Of a DNA stretch of 64,000 nt, positions 44,379-57,700 are shown piece by piece. A model generated the notes under the pieces. That model did not search any database. It worked only from the letters and a program-made list of their open reading frames with translations, and was not told the DNA's origin. Each line of letters opens with the position of its first letter. The first letter of the stretch is position 1. The stretch is from Trametes villosa (Eukaryota > Basidiomycota > Agaricomycetes > Polyporales > Polyporaceae), in contig PUDQ02000066.1 in NCBI GenBank assembly GCA_002964805.2, positions 1,116,001 to 1,180,000 on the forward strand, written 5' to 3'. A program made the position numbers and the translations under genes.

Positions 44379-45649
44379 ATGGCACCCTCGCGCGGCCCCG
44401 TCTCGACACCAAGGAAGCTTCACCAAACCCTTGCGAACAACAAAGGTCCCGTACATGTTGCGCGATACGCAAAAGGCACTGCCAAGTATGTCCTCTCCGG
44501 TGGGCAGGACCGCATCGTCCGCCTGTGGAACCCCGAGTTGGGCACCGAGATCAAGAAGTACGCCGCGCATGGGTATGAAGTCCTCTCAATAACAGTGTAA
44601 GCCATTCATCTCAGGCTGCGACAAGCATCGTGCTAAACGGGGTAATGTGCAGTGCGCACGACAATAGCCGCTTCGCGTCGTCTGGTGGTGACCGCCAGTC
44701 CTTCCTATGGGACGTCATGACCGGGCAGACCATCCGACGTATCCCGGGACATATGGGCAAGATCTTTGTGGTTGAGTTCAATGAGGATGCAAGCGTGCTG
44801 GCGAGCGGTAAGTCTGGCTTTACGTAGTGCTTGGAGGGAGGGCCTGAGATGCTTAGTGAACTCGAGGGTCGTACGATTCGACGGTTAGACTGTGGGACCT
44901 CAAGTGAGTGTGCCGTCTGTACAGTGAGAGTGGGGCTAACCCGCGGCGGTAGGGCTCAAAATCGTCAACCGATACAAGTGCTAGAAGAGGCACGCGACTC
45001 GGTGCAAACCATACATGTCGGGCGCACATACCTCACGACGGGGTCCGTCGACGGCTACGTGCGCACCTATGACCTTCGCATGGGCGAGCTACGCTCGGAT
45101 TTTCTCGGTCGTACGTCTCGACCTCCTACCTTCTCCATTATACGTATCTCACCGTCCTGGATCACAGACCCTGTGACAGCAGTGGTACCGTCCCAGGACA
45201 ACCAGACATACCTCGCGACGACGATCGACGGGCACGTCCGCCTGATGGACATGTCGACAGGCAAGATGCTGAACGACTTCAAGGGGCACGCGAGCTCTTC
45301 GTATCGCATTCGCGCATGCTTTGGGCACGGGGAGGCGAGCGTCGTGTGCGGAGACGAGGACGGGAAGGTGTGGGCGTGGGATCTGGTAGATGTGCGTACT
45401 CAGTCTTGTTCGCCCTTGTGTTCGCTGAGATGCTCATAATCGTCCTTTGCATGCCTCTTCCCCTCCCAACCCATCCCATGCTCGCCTACTGCACTTCTCA
45501 TACACCACCCAAAGGCGGCCCCATTGCAACCGAACCCGCCACCCAAGGTGCACGACAAAGTGGTAACTTGGATTGAGCAGCATCCGATCGAAGCAAGCGA
45601 GTTGATCACCGCAAGCGCGGACGGGACTGTCAAGGTCTGGAGGAGCTAG
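44379..45649 (+). CDS. WD40 repeat protein, WDR83/MORG1-like
   Basis: Beta-propeller scaffold; in animals the homolog takes part in MAPK scaffolding and in the spliceosome. Six exons (44379-44596, 44653-44807, 44867-44903, 44953-45107, 45168-45391, 45515-45649) join exactly to 307 residues, close to human WDR83 (315). Repeats read VLSGGQDRIVRLWNPE, FASSGGDRQSFLWDV, GSYDSTVRLWDLK, LTTGSVDGYVRTYDLRMGEL, YLATTIDGHVRLMDMSTGK, VVCGDEDGKVWAWDLVD and ITASADGTVKVWRS. The ATG at 44379 is chosen because LHQTLANNKGPVHVARY then starts the first blade as in homologs. A conserved single-copy gene. Confidence 0.9.
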
Positions 45650-45912
45650 ATCGTAAATTGCGGGCATGGCGGTCCTTCTCGTTGTATGAATATATGTAAA
45701 TCGTTCTTCTACTTATTCGAATAACTCTTCGCAAATACGAGCCAATGCCGCCATTCTTCACCTTTTTCAGCGGACTTATGGCATGCTGATTCTCGCAACA
45801 GGTGCAGTCCATATTAGAGAGTGGAGTAGGATTAGATCCGCAACATGGAGAAACCGTACTACATGCGACCGAAACCGAGACCTGTGTATACCGTATCGCA
45901 ACCAAGAAGTAG

Positions 45913-48367
45913 CTAAGCCGCCTTGAACGGCTTGATACGAAGCGGGAGCTGGAAACCGTCGTTGGGCGCCGAACGCAGCGAAGGGCGCTGCAGCGGAGCT
46001 GTCTTGCACACAATGTCATCCTCCGGGACCGCAAACTCAAATTCAAATCCGCGAATGAGGGCGAAGAGCAGCGCCTTGATCCTGCATAGTTTCAAGATAA
46101 GAGGATGGCGTGCGCAGGATAATAGAGAGGACGCACTCGATGAGAGAGAACCGGTATCCGATGCACGCGCGCGGGCCGCCGATGAAGCAGAGGAGGTTGC
46201 CCCACACGCCCGGGAACGCGGAGATAGCCTCAGGAGGGTGGTCCCAACGCTCAGGCCTGATGGTAATGTGTATCGTGAGCTCATGGTCTGCCCATGCTGC
46301 AAGCCACAACCACGTACTTGTACTCCAGAGCGTCCTCACCCCAGATCGCCTTCGACCGGTGCGCCGCGAGAATGGGGATGGTCACCCTGTTCCCCTTCGC
46401 GATGCTGCCATAGAGCGAGCGCGCAAAGCGGCGGTGAGTATCTCACTAACTTACATAGGCTGAGCCAAATACGCACCGGATCTCGTGGTGGGTCTTGCCG
46501 TAGCGGTCAATGAAGGGCGCGCTGAGCGGGATCACGTCGTCCTTCTTCGCCTCGCGGATGAGCTGCGTCACCGGCGCGTGCAGGCGGAGCACCTCCCGCA
46601 CGACATTGTCGAGGTAGGGCAGCGCGGAGAGCTCCTCCATCGTCGGCGTCTCCGTCGGCACGCTGAGGAGCTCCTCGCGAAGCTTCTGCTGCACCTTCTG
46701 GTTCTTGCTGAGGGCGTAGAGAGCCCAGGTCGTCGAAGTGCTCGTGGTCTCATGGCCGGCGAGGAGGAATCTGCCAGGTTCAAAGTCAGGGTGGTAACCA
46801 AGGGTGCCTTGCCGAGTGCACAACTTACGTCGGAATCTCTGCAACGAGGTATGCCTACGTAAGAAGGGACTCAGAGACTACCAGTGAGTCTGACTTACGG
46901 CCAATGACGTCCTCATGCGACATCTTCTGGTTGTCTGGAATGTCCGTGGCCATGTTGGCCTTGATGAGGAGGGTCAGGAGGTCGCGCGATTGCAAGTCCT
47001 TGCGTTCGGGCCCGTTAAGGTGCTTCTCCGCGGCGGTCTGCTTGACGACGGCTATTTGGTCGTCGACGAGCTTGGTCCCGATGCGACGGATCACCCCTGT
47101 CGACTCCTGAACGGTCTTCATGCGTTCGTTCGGCTGGATTAATAGCGGTATGAGTAAATGACTTCTCGGGCGGGATGGTATAACATGAGGTAGTGCTCAC
47201 GATGAAACTCAGGATGGGGAACCAGGCAACTAGGTAGGCAATGAGGGACACGGGGCGTAGGTTAGAGAAGAGCCGACGGAAGGCGGCGTTCAGCTCGTTG
47301 GGTTTCTCGCCGGCGTCCAGAGAGTGGAAGTCGTAGTTGAACCCTGCACGTCAACGTGCGAAAGATGAGCTCCGGGGATCGGTGAAGCGAGGCAGAGCGG
47401 TATGGGCAGGACATACCTGCCAACCCGATGATGTCGAGAGTAGCCCTGCTGAGATCCTTGTTGACGTTCACCCGGCCGGTGCCGTCGGCCGGCGAGACCG
47501 CATTTGCCCAGACGTCGCGAAGCTGCAACATGATATGGCACCTTTCAGTCTGCGAGGCTTTCCGACAGGATGCAGTAGACGAACCTGGGCTGCCTTCTGA
47601 ACGAAGATTTCTGTGAGATCGCGGACCTGCGCCGGTCCGAAGGCTGGGTTCTACCGATACTGGTCAGCGGCAGCGCCAATGCACGCTAGGTGGCGTACTT
47701 ACAAGGATTCGCCTCTGCAGAACGCCATAGATAATTACTATATGTATCAACGTACAATTCCCTATGAGCGCACCTGTTGCCTGTGCTTCTCGCCTGATAT
47801 TATGCAGGGTGAGTGTTGTGGTGTGCATCATGGTAGAAAATGCATACCTTGCACGAACAGTAGACCTGTACAATAGGATTATAAGATTAGTTATGTACAG
47901 ACTGAGTATCTTGAAGAGGTGCAGACCTTTTCCAAAGAGCCTGCTAGTCGTCCGAAGATTCTCCTCCGGCCTGCCATAGTCCACGGAGTGAGTAAGGACG
48001 TGGTTGATGGCGCGGGGATCGAGGGTCCAGAGACGCGGCGTCTATCCATCCCTTGTGAGTACCTTGCGGGCACAGAGACGACGATCGCTGTGTTGCGCAC
48101 CATGAAGAATTCGTGGTCAACATAGTTGTTGCCGTACTTCTCAAACCAGCGATCAGGGAGAGAGTTCGCTTCTTCGGCAATGATCTCATTCAGGTTACCG
48201 TATACGAAGCTGGGGGCAGGCGGGCCGGGGAGGATGCGCAGCGGCGTCCTGTATATGAAGCTCCAGATGCGGTAGAGCCGCCAGGAGGCATATCCAACCA
48301 GTGTGAAGAGCACGGCGAGAACGTCTGGAGACGTGAGAGAGAAGTCCTGTAGGAAGGACGACCGCAT
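45913..48367 (-). CDS. cytochrome P450 monooxygenase
   Basis: Membrane-anchored haem monooxygenase. Start ATG 48367 (MRSSFLQDF), N-terminal anchor [19 protein letters not shown], proline hinge [13 protein letters not shown], then YVDHEFFM / [20 protein letters not shown]. The I-helix motif is [18 protein letters not shown] (about 46760), ExxR is in REVLRLHAP (about 46600) and [19 protein letters not shown] forms the PERF-type region. The haem ligand loop is [15 protein letters not shown] (about 46190). It ends [11 protein letters not shown] at 45913. Length and motifs are complete; about ten short introns. Subfamily and substrate cannot be named from the sequence alone. An alternative first ATG upstream is not supported. 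Confidence 0.88.
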
Positions 48368-48487
48368 GATGTCGTCCCTGTGAGTATTGAATATGGAAAA
48401 CGAGCGGGATAGTGTCAGTGGAATAACAGGCGAGGAAAGATGAAGGTGGGCTAAGATGTCTGATGAGCGGGCGTGCCTGCCGTTGTT

Positions 48488-48493
48488 CTTATA
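48488..48493 (-). promoter_or_regulatory. TATA-like box of the P450 gene
   Basis: TATAAG on the minus strand, about 120 bases upstream of the ATG at 48367. Confidence 0.3.
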
Positions 48494-49897
48494 CGCACCG
48501 CACACAGCGCCCACTCGCTTCTCGAGGGGACGCACTCGGAGTGGTTCGGCACTCCTCCGTAGCGTCTAATACGGTATGTGTCACGCATCTGGGAGAAAGA
48601 AGGCGTCGTTCTTAGAGCGGCGAGCGAATCGCAGCAACGCGGGAACTCACTGCGATCTGCACATGCAGTCGACGTACTGCATCCGTCGGCATCGCGAGGG
48701 CTCGAGCGCGTACGGGTATGCGACGTCTGCGGTGGGTCGTGGCGTTTGCCGGGCGATGGCGTCGTGCCTCCGATGCCGACGCATGGCTGTACAGAATAGT
48801 AGGTCGTCCGTTCATTCATAGCTTCTGAACCTTCTGCGCAGCGGTGCGTTTCCCCGCTACTGATTCTGTATGACTGTCGAGGTCCGCGCGGGACCTTTCT
48901 CCGAGGCGCGTCCTACCGAATAAATAGCGCGTCTAACTTGTATGCGGCTATGTATACCTGACGCTGCTCAGCAGGCACGATTCGCAGTCGACTGTCCAGC
49001 ATCGGTGGCGCGATCCCTGGTCGTTCTTGATGCGAGCAAATATTGCGAACTTTCAGCTTCAGGGGTGCCGAGTCGATACGTGGCCGTTATCGACTGCGTT
49101 GTTTGTGCAACGTGAGAGATCCGCATCCCGAGGCTCAGATCTGGCATTCCAGACAGCTAGATGAATTGACTCGACAGAGTGGCGTCCCGGGAATGAGTGA
49201 CATACGCGAGTACATGACGGATCGCAGCGCGTTGGAACACACCTCATAGTGATCCTTGCGAAACGGATGGAGGGGCCGACGTCCGAGTCAGTCGCAACGC
49301 TGGAGTAACGCTGCGCACCGGGTGTAAGCGTAACGCTGCAGTGCAGCAACCGCATCGTTTGTGCGGTGGAGTTTTAAATTTCGGACTTGTGGGCTGCCTA
49401 ACTAGATGACGCATCTGTAGCATTCAATCGGCTTCACATGCTACGGTGACACACGTGTGAGGTCGCAGTTTACCTGAAAGGCGAAGACATTCCCCAAGAT
49501 CTCGAGGTGCAGCTATCAGCACACTACCGAGAGCTAGAGGGGAAACGGGTACTTGTAATTGCATCGTGCAGATTACTAGCCACCACAACGGCTTCAAGGA
49601 TGTTTGAGGCGGCCGAAGGGATCACGCGTGCAGCCTATGCCAAAAAGACCATTAGCAGTCATGCGGATTTTTGCGAGCATTGCGAGTCGAGTGAACGATG
49701 ATGATTGTGCGCAGATGGTGGTCGGAGAGAACGTTTGGTACAGAGGCGCGCGGGAGCGCCTAGCGCTGCCGCTTCGGGGTAGTCGGGACTTGGACTCAGC
49801 CACCGCTCGTCCGCCAGTTTCCAACTCTCATGTGAAGTGATCCTCTCACCCGGTATTTCGCAAATTCGCATCTCCAGTCGCAGGAAGCACGAGGAAG
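48494..49897. other. divergent intergenic region
   Basis: Between the P450 (minus) and UPF2 (plus) genes. No frame with a recognisable product on either strand. Confidence 0.5.
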
Positions 49898-52800
49898 ATG
49901 GATGCCACCACCAACGGTGCCTCGCAAGCCAAGATGGACGATGAGCAGGCTCGCCGCGCTAAACGCGCCGCGCTCAAGGACCTGAACATATCCGAGGCCG
50001 GGGCAGGTGCGTCTGCCTAGGATTCCCTCCATAATCCTGGCGCGCGGCGCGATTGACCAGTATATATGCAGAACCTATGAAGGCACTCGACTCGTCGCTA
50101 AAGAGACATACCGCGCTCATCAAGCGCATGCGCCAGTCCTTGGGTGTCGAGAACCACGACCAGATCCTGAAGGACATTCACTCGCTTTCCCTGGAAAAGT
50201 ACGTGGACGAGATTGTGGGAGCGGTTGTGGAAGGCATCTCGCGATGCAAGACGGAGAAGGATGTCTGGAGCGCGGTTGAGGTGTGTGCCACAGTACGGGC
50301 CGTCCCGTCCTATTCGCAGGACTCATCAGAGCCCTTGCAGGTCATCTCGGCTCTGCACCGCCGGTTTCCGAAGACGTTCACGCCCGCTCTCAACTCGTCG
50401 CTCGCGGCCTCTCTCGCCGCACCTTCGCGTGCGGCGCTCGCAGCTCTGTCCCCGGAACAACGTGAGAAGGAGGATGCAACCCGGGTCTCGCGTCAACGTC
50501 CGGTTCTACGCGTCTGTGCCGAATTGGCACTTGTTGGTATCATCAAGGACGCCCCCGAAAGGAGTGGCGGGGAATGGATAATGAAGACAGTGCGCGATCT
50601 GGTATGCCCCGTCTTCCTTGTATGCGCCGTGCTCGTACTAAAGGCGCGTACCCCTAGTTGTCCAATGACCCATCCCTATCCTCGCTCCCTCTGCTTCTAG
50701 TTTTCCTGAAGTCATACTCGCGCCCCTTCTTGGGGATTGTTCCGCCTGCGGCCTCGAAGCAGATCTCCGCTTCGTCCGAGCCAGGCACCCTCTCCGACAC
50801 CGCGAGCGAGGAAGCAACACAGACGAATGGCGCCTTCCCTACGCTCGTGAAAGAGGATGAGGAACTCGTAGAGAAAGAGATACGAGACCGCTTCAAGAAG
50901 ATGTGCGAGGGCTATTTTGACAATGTCGCGAAGAAGCTGGTCATTGAACACGACGTAAGCTCTCCTAGACCTACGGGCAACGCTTGTACTTACGGACAAT
51001 TCAGCGCCTGCAAGAGCAGGATAGGCGCAATCACGAAGCATATATTCGCTCCGGCGAGATCTTCGAGGATCGCCAACAGGCCTACGAGAAGATGACCAAG
51101 AACTATGAGAAACTTCTTGTCAGCTGCCAAAGGTATATCCTGATGAACTACTGTATCGGATGTGTATTGACTGAAGCGTGTTTCATAGCTTGTCAGAGCT
51201 GCTGTATCTTCCGATGCCGACGCTCAAGACCGCGTCACAGAAGACTGAATCGATCCAGATAGGTATGAACACGGGCTCGAGCATCTTGGGCGCAGATGTG
51301 GACGAAACGGCCGCTAGCGGCGGAAAGTGGGAAGACGAAGAGGAGCGCCGCTTTTACGAGGAGATCCCTGACCTCAAAGACTACGTCCCACGCAGTGTTC
51401 TAGGCCTTGAAGGAGATAGCGAGGCTGAGACAGCCGACGAACAGGAGAAGGAACGCCTGGAGAAGGAGATGGTCGAGGAGGAGTTCCGGAAGCTTGAAGA
51501 GGAACTCGCCGAGATGAAGATCGACGAGAACGGTCAAATTATCAGTGACGAGCGCGCTAAGCCGGATGATACGAAGGACGAGGATGATGCAGACGAGTCC
51601 GTTTTCGCGCCCTCAAGCGTATTCATATCCGATACTAATTCTGTTCGCGTAGCGCCCCTACGCCTACCCCAGGAACGCCCAAGGAGTCGCCGACCAGTAC
51701 CCCTCAGTTGGCACCGCAGGGCCCTTCGCAGCTCCTTACGGCCCTTTTGGCACGGCTGCCAGATGCGACGAACCGCTCGCTCATCGATCAGGCGGCGGTT
51801 GATTTCGCCTTCCTCAACTCCAAGGCAGCTAGGAAGCGGCTCGTGAAGGTTCGTCGCGGAATACACTCGAGGGCGCGCCAGCGATATTCAGTTCTAGTGC
51901 ATAGTTCATGAGCCAGATCCCGAAGAGCCGCACGGACCTCCTACCGCACTACTCAAGGCTGATCGCTATCCTCAACCGCTACTTGCCGGACGTTGGCACT
52001 GACATAGTGGCTATGGTAAGCTCCTATATTATACGCCTACTTCTGTTCACTCTAACCCAAGCTTCTGCGCCCTTCCAGCTGGACGAAGAGTTCCGGTATC
52101 TTCAGCGCAAGAAGAACGTCGTGAAGGAGCTCTCCGAGGTCCGGCTGCGGAACATCACGTTCCTGTCGAACCTCACCAAGTTCGGCGTCGTGCCCCCGCA
52201 TGTCATCTTGCACATGTTCAAGGTATGCCTGGACGACTTCTCCGGAACGAATGTCGAGAACCTCGCCTTGCTGCTCGAAGGGTGCGGACGCTTCCTGCTA
52301 AGGAGCGATGATACTAGGGTACCGTTCGCGAAGATGGTCTGTTTACTCTCACCCCTTCGTATATATGCGAGTGCTGACAGATATGCTGTAGATTGAGCTT
52401 ATGCGCCGCAAGCAGAGCATGGCTCATCTTGACCAGCGACAGTTGCTGCTCCTCGAGAACGCCTACTACCAGGTTCGTAGCATATATGCGCATGCACTCC
52501 CCCAACTTACTTGTTAAATAGTGCAACCCACCCGAACGAACGGCGCGCCAAGTCAAGGAACGCACGCCCATGGAGCTCTTCATCCGCCACCTCATCAACG
52601 ACGTCCTGACGAAGAAGACAGTCGACAAGGTGTTCAAGCTGCTCCGGCGGCTCGACTGGAACGACCCCGCCGTCGTGCGCACGCTGCACAAGGTGTTCAC
52701 GAAGCCGTGGAAGATCAAGTACGGGCAGATACCCCTGCTCGCGATCCTGGCGTATGATCTGCAGCGGTATCACCTGGCGTTTTCGATCGGCGTCGTGGAC

Positions 52801-54231
52801 CAGGTCTTGGAGGACATCCGGCGCGGGCTGGAGACGAACATCTACAGCATGAACCAGCGCCGGGTCGCATCGGCGAAGTTCCTCGGGGAGCTGTACATCT
52901 ACCGACTTATCAGCAGCGGCATCATCTTTGACACGCTTTGGACGCTCGTTACCTTTGGACATCGTGAGTACGCTCAAGTCGTTCACTCAACATTCTGCTG
53001 AGGGCTGTATATAGCGGAGGGCAGACCTATGCCTGGCCAAGCGTCTCCGATCGACATGCCTGATGACTTCTTCCGGATCCGTCTGGTTTGCGTCCTTCTC
53101 GACACGTGCGGGATGTGCTTCGACCGCGGCTCGCAGCTGCGGAAGCTCGACAACTTCCTTGCGTTCTTCCAGCTGTACATCCTCTCGAAGGAGCCGTTGC
53201 CAATGGACGTCGAGTTCATGCTCTCCGACTCGTTGGAGGTACGCTTTATCTCGTATCAGTTTTGCAGGCCAGAACTTATCGGAGGTATAGGCGGTGAGGC
53301 CGAAGATGGTCATGTTCAAGACGTACGACGAAGCTGCGGCCGCCGTGGACGAATTGTTTGCAGCTGCCTACCAAACGGCAGGAAGTGCGTAGATTGCCTT
53401 GACGGGGCCCGATATATACTCACCCACATGTCATTAGTTGTCACTGGAGACGGTGGAGACGACAGCGGAGAGGATAGTGGAGAGGAAGACGATGAGAGGG
53501 CCCAGAGAGATGACGATGACGAGGATGATCAGCTCCAACCTGACTCTCCGGTGAGCCATTTCTCCTCTCGTCTGCGGTACAGGCTAACGGGAGGCGAAAC
53601 GTAGGTCGATGAGCGTGCACCGTCTCCGGAGGCTGTCCTGCTCAAATCCACTCAAGAGCATGTCGGGCCAACCGAAGACGACGAAGCCGAGTTCGCGAAG
53701 GAGCTCGCTAAGCTTGTCACGGACACTTCTGCTGAGTCGAGGAAGGTGGACAAGAAGACCGCGCTCGCTCTCTGGGACACTGCCCTCCCGCCTCCCGTGG
53801 TTCGCAAGAAGAAGCATGACGAGTATGACGAGGACGGCGAGGCTGCAGGCGGAGACTCTGCCGAGGACGCTGGTGTCATGAAGTTTACGCTGTTCACCAA
53901 GCGCGGAAACAAGCCACAGGTAAGGCTCCGGTTACGGATCGTATGGTTCTCTCGCTAACATTTATGACAGACGCGCCAAATCGCTATCCCGGCAGAGTCC
54001 ACGTTGGCCGTGCAGACGCGCACTGCGCAAATGCAGGATAAGGTTGAGCAACAGCACCTCAAGAGACTTGTGCTCAACTACGAGCAGCGCGAAGAAGCAG
54101 AGGAGCTCAAAGGTGCGACCTTGATCCGTGTTGAGTTTGACATGCGTTGGGGACAGAGCCTTATACGTTGTTCGACAGCCCTCGAAGCTCGTAGTCGTCA
54201 GGGACCGATCAAGATTCGACTAGCAGGCTAA
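49898..54231 (+). CDS. UPF2: nonsense-mediated decay factor UPF2/NMD2
   Basis: Central NMD scaffold that bridges UPF1 and UPF3 and acts in the cytoplasm on terminating ribosomes. Start ATG 49898. Three MIF4G domains are visible. The first runs from LDSSLKRHTALIKRMRQSLG through VRDL / LSNDPSLSSLPLLLVFLKSY. The second is SQLLTALLARLPDATNRSLIDQAAVDFAFLNS...KNVVKELSEVRLRNITFLSNLTKFGV. The third is VKERTPMELFIRHLINDVLTKKTVDKVFKLLRRLDWNDP...LVTFGH. Acidic linkers lie between domains (51300-51600, 53450-53560). The C-terminal UPF1-binding segment is MKFTLFTKRGNKPQ / TRQIAIPAESTLAVQTR. About 15 introns of 50-60 nt. The last exon (ALEARSRQGPIKIRLAG, stop 54231) is less certain than the rest. Confidence 0.92.
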
Positions 54232-54780
54232 CATCACGAGCATACAACCACTCCCTATACCGGAAGAGGGCATCACCTTCTAGCTTGTGCTCGCCCCTCC
54301 CCTCGCCGGACCCCGGCGGCCCTGCCTCGGTCGCGCAACCGAAGGTCAGAACAATCATGTGTACTGGCTGGGATGGTGCGTTCTCAGTATGATTCAGGAT
54401 CGGCAGGCCGCGACTGGGTATGTCGGGCTGCTGTCCTGACTTCCCGCCGCCCGTTGCGTGGCTTTTACGATGCATGCCCTTGTATGCGTTGGCCGTCCGA
54501 CGCTCCCCGGGCGTCTGCCTGTAGCTGTGATGGACGGTTTGGATCGACTAGAGCCTTGTCCGGTACATGTAGAATACGACCTTGTATGTTGTCGCGCTTT
54601 CTGGAATGCAATCCAACTTTGTACTGCCGTCTTTGTCCGTTCCACGAGGCGCACGCGACGCGTCGCGCGTTGCTGCAGGCGCTCAAGCGCTCACGGACGC
54701 GTCTCGCGACTTTTCAGCTCTCTGCCACCCGCCCCCATGCCCTTTCTCAGCCTTTCTCCCCGATGCTCTCCTGAAGGCAG
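54232..54780. other. spacer between UPF2 and the ATRIP gene
   Basis: Short frames only. The final ~100 bases are C/T-rich leader of the next gene. Confidence 0.5.
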
Positions 54781-57700
54781 ATGGACGCGGACGACTACTT
54801 CGGCGACGACGACTTCGTGCTCGATGACACCGCGCTCGCCGTTCTTGACAAGGCCGAGTCCCAGTTCAAGGAGGCCCAGCGCCTCACGCAGCAGGTAGTC
54901 GGCGAGCGTCGTCCTGCAGATGCGCCCCCACCTATCGCGGCTCCGCCTTTGAAGCGGCAGAAGACTTCGCATGGGGGCGGCGGAGAAGAACCGCTGTTTG
55001 TTATCCAGAACGTCGAGGACGACGAGGGCCTGCCGGAGATATCTATCCTGGGAAGAGGATCGTACAGATACCCTGCGGCCGCGAATGCTCTCGCTGCCCA
55101 GCTGCACGGCAATGTGGAGGTTCCCAGTGCGGGTAGCTTTGCACGACCACCAGATCCCGTGCGTAACGCCGTTCGTAGTCCTCCTTCGGCCCCTGCACAG
55201 AACATCCCTGTCCCGAGGACTGTTCCGCCTTCGCAGTCCTCGCCCGCTGTGAATACTTCTTCTCGTCCCCCTGCGGCTGCTTTTGTTCCGCCTGCTCCTG
55301 TGCAACCTTCTGGCGTGCAACCTCGTCCTGGACCAAGCGCTCCGCGTCGGTCGTCTACACTTAGCTCTATCCAAGCAGCTTTAGCCGGCTTCGTCCCTCC
55401 ACCTACCAATCCTAGCCAGAACACAAGGGCTTCCAGTGCTCGTCCAACGCCCTCTGCTCAGCCATCTCGGACACCTAGAAATGTCGGGCCTTCCCGTAGA
55501 GTCTCTCCGGCTTTCCAGGCTTCTCAGTCTAGGGCTTCTATCCAGCCATCGGCCTCCACTCCCAATGTGTCTCGACCTGCACTCCCTGCTGCTCGGCCAG
55601 CCCTTCCTCCGAACCGACGCCAGAGTGTTCCGAGTACCTCACGCCCTCCTCTAGCGATACCCTCTCAAGCACAACCGAGGCCTCCCCCGCTGTTGCCTCA
55701 GCCTCCACCTGCGCGCAGCGACCCCAACGTCCAGTCGGAACTTGAGGCCCTCAGAGCTCAGATCGCTGATGTGAGCTAATTGGTGTTGCGTTTGCTGGAC
55801 TGCTCTCACATGGATCTAGTTGCTGAAAGACAGCGAGGAGACGAAGAAGGTCTTGGAAGAGGAGCGGAACGCCCGGTATGCGAAGCAGGGTGAAGTCGTC
55901 ATCTTGCGGAAGAATATGGAGAAGGTAGAATGTCCTGTTGTACTTCTTTATGTCGAAAATACTCACTATATCAGGCGGAGAAAGATCACGCGGCGGAAGT
56001 TGCTCGCATGAAAGCTGTCCGCGAAGCCGCAGAAGCAGCCCAGGCGCAGCTGCGCAAGGAGATCTCTGAAGAACGGGAACGGCTGAGGACTGAATACATG
56101 TTCAAGGTAAACACTTCACCGAGATTCTTTCCACGCCGCAATATATGTATCACACTCGCTACAGCGGCACGAGCTCGAAACGACTGTTCGCAAGACCCCC
56201 TGGTCCGTACGGATCAAGCGGACGGACAACCAAGTGCCCGGGAGCCCAGTGTCTGCAGCGACTCCTAGGCGACAGGCTGTTTCGAGCAGTCACAGCGGCG
56301 GATCCAGTAATTTCCAGACACCCTCACGCTCTAGGATCGACAAGTCCCTTCCGAACAGCCCGCAGCGACAGCGGAGGACGAAGCTCGTCGACAGCCCCCC
56401 GCCAAAGAAGTCATCTCGGCTTATGGGCTTCGTCAACGCGTTCGACGCTTCTCCTGGGAATCCGAATCTGCGTTTCTCGCAGGTCGAACAGTCGACGCAG
56501 GTCAACGGGAAGGGGAAGCAGCGCATTGAGCAGCCGTCCTTTGACTTCCAGGGTCCACAGGCGGAGGACTTGTTCTTCAACCCGAGGCCGACGCAGGAGG
56601 AGGTGCACACACGATCGTCGCCTGCCAGTTCCCCTCAAGAGGAGCTGCAAGAGGATGTCCTCATTCCGGATGTTCCTGCGCAGAAGGACTCGTCGGGTCC
56701 CAGCAGCAGTGCGGAGCCGGTTACTTCCTCTCCCGCCGAAGAGGACGTAGAGATGAAAGACGAGGTCAAGGTCACCGCGAAGGCGGAAGAACCTGTGGTC
56801 CCTGTGGAGCCACTTTTTGCGCCGGACTGGACCAAAGAGGTATGTGCCGTATTGCGAGATGCCCTACGCGAATATCCGCATAACCGCTGACGTCCAACCT
56901 CTCTCAGCTGCAGAGGATTATTCTGACTCACAAGCATCATAGTTCCGGGCAGCATACACTTACATTGCTCATCGACCACACGATGCAAGACTCGGTTTCT
57001 ATGGAAGTCACCCAGGCATACTCGACTCAGATCGCGCAGCTGCTCGAAAGTCTCGGCGAAGCATCGCACAAGTCTTCAGAGGTCGATGTGGACGACGCGA
57101 TACACTCGGTCGGGCGTATCCTGTTCGCGATGGGCCGTGCCTTGTCCGGTGTGGGATCCGTCAGTCACCCACGTTATCTCGTCTTCCGTGTGCTTACCGG
57201 ATACTAGATCGTCACTCTGGCAGCGTTGCTAAACCTAGTGAAGGTTGTGTCGCTGTTGGTGCCCTCGTTCATTCCCCTCGCATTGGCTCCTGGGGAAGAG
57301 GGTGTGGATGCTCCCCCAGAGCTACTTCTGCTACTATGCGAAGTTGTGCGCGACCATCTCAAGCCCCTACCCGAGGCTTTCGACGAAAGTCGAAGCGAGC
57401 TCGCCACAGAGGCCCTGGGACTGCTGGAGGCCGTCTGTTGGTACACTCCGTCGGAACTAGCACTACGGTATGCAAATTGTTTTGTGACTGCAGTAAGCCG
57501 ACGCAGACGGGCTTCGTGCAGGTTGTCCGTCTTCATCCGGAAGGCAGGCGTGCTGTCCGCACTCATCAACCCCGCCCACCCAACCTGGCTACTGTTAAGA
57601 GTCATCCGCGCTTTGACCTTGGCTGCCTCATGTAAGTCGCAAAGAGGTGAATAAAGGTTCTCGTTGCTCACAAATCGACAGATCCTACCCTTTGGAAGCA

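Noticed and set aside
48451..48819. Minus- and plus-strand frames with Cys-rich pieces (CLRCRRM) taken for a zinc-cluster gene
   Set aside because: A single CxxC-like stretch without the rest of a Zn2Cys6 cluster or downstream domain.
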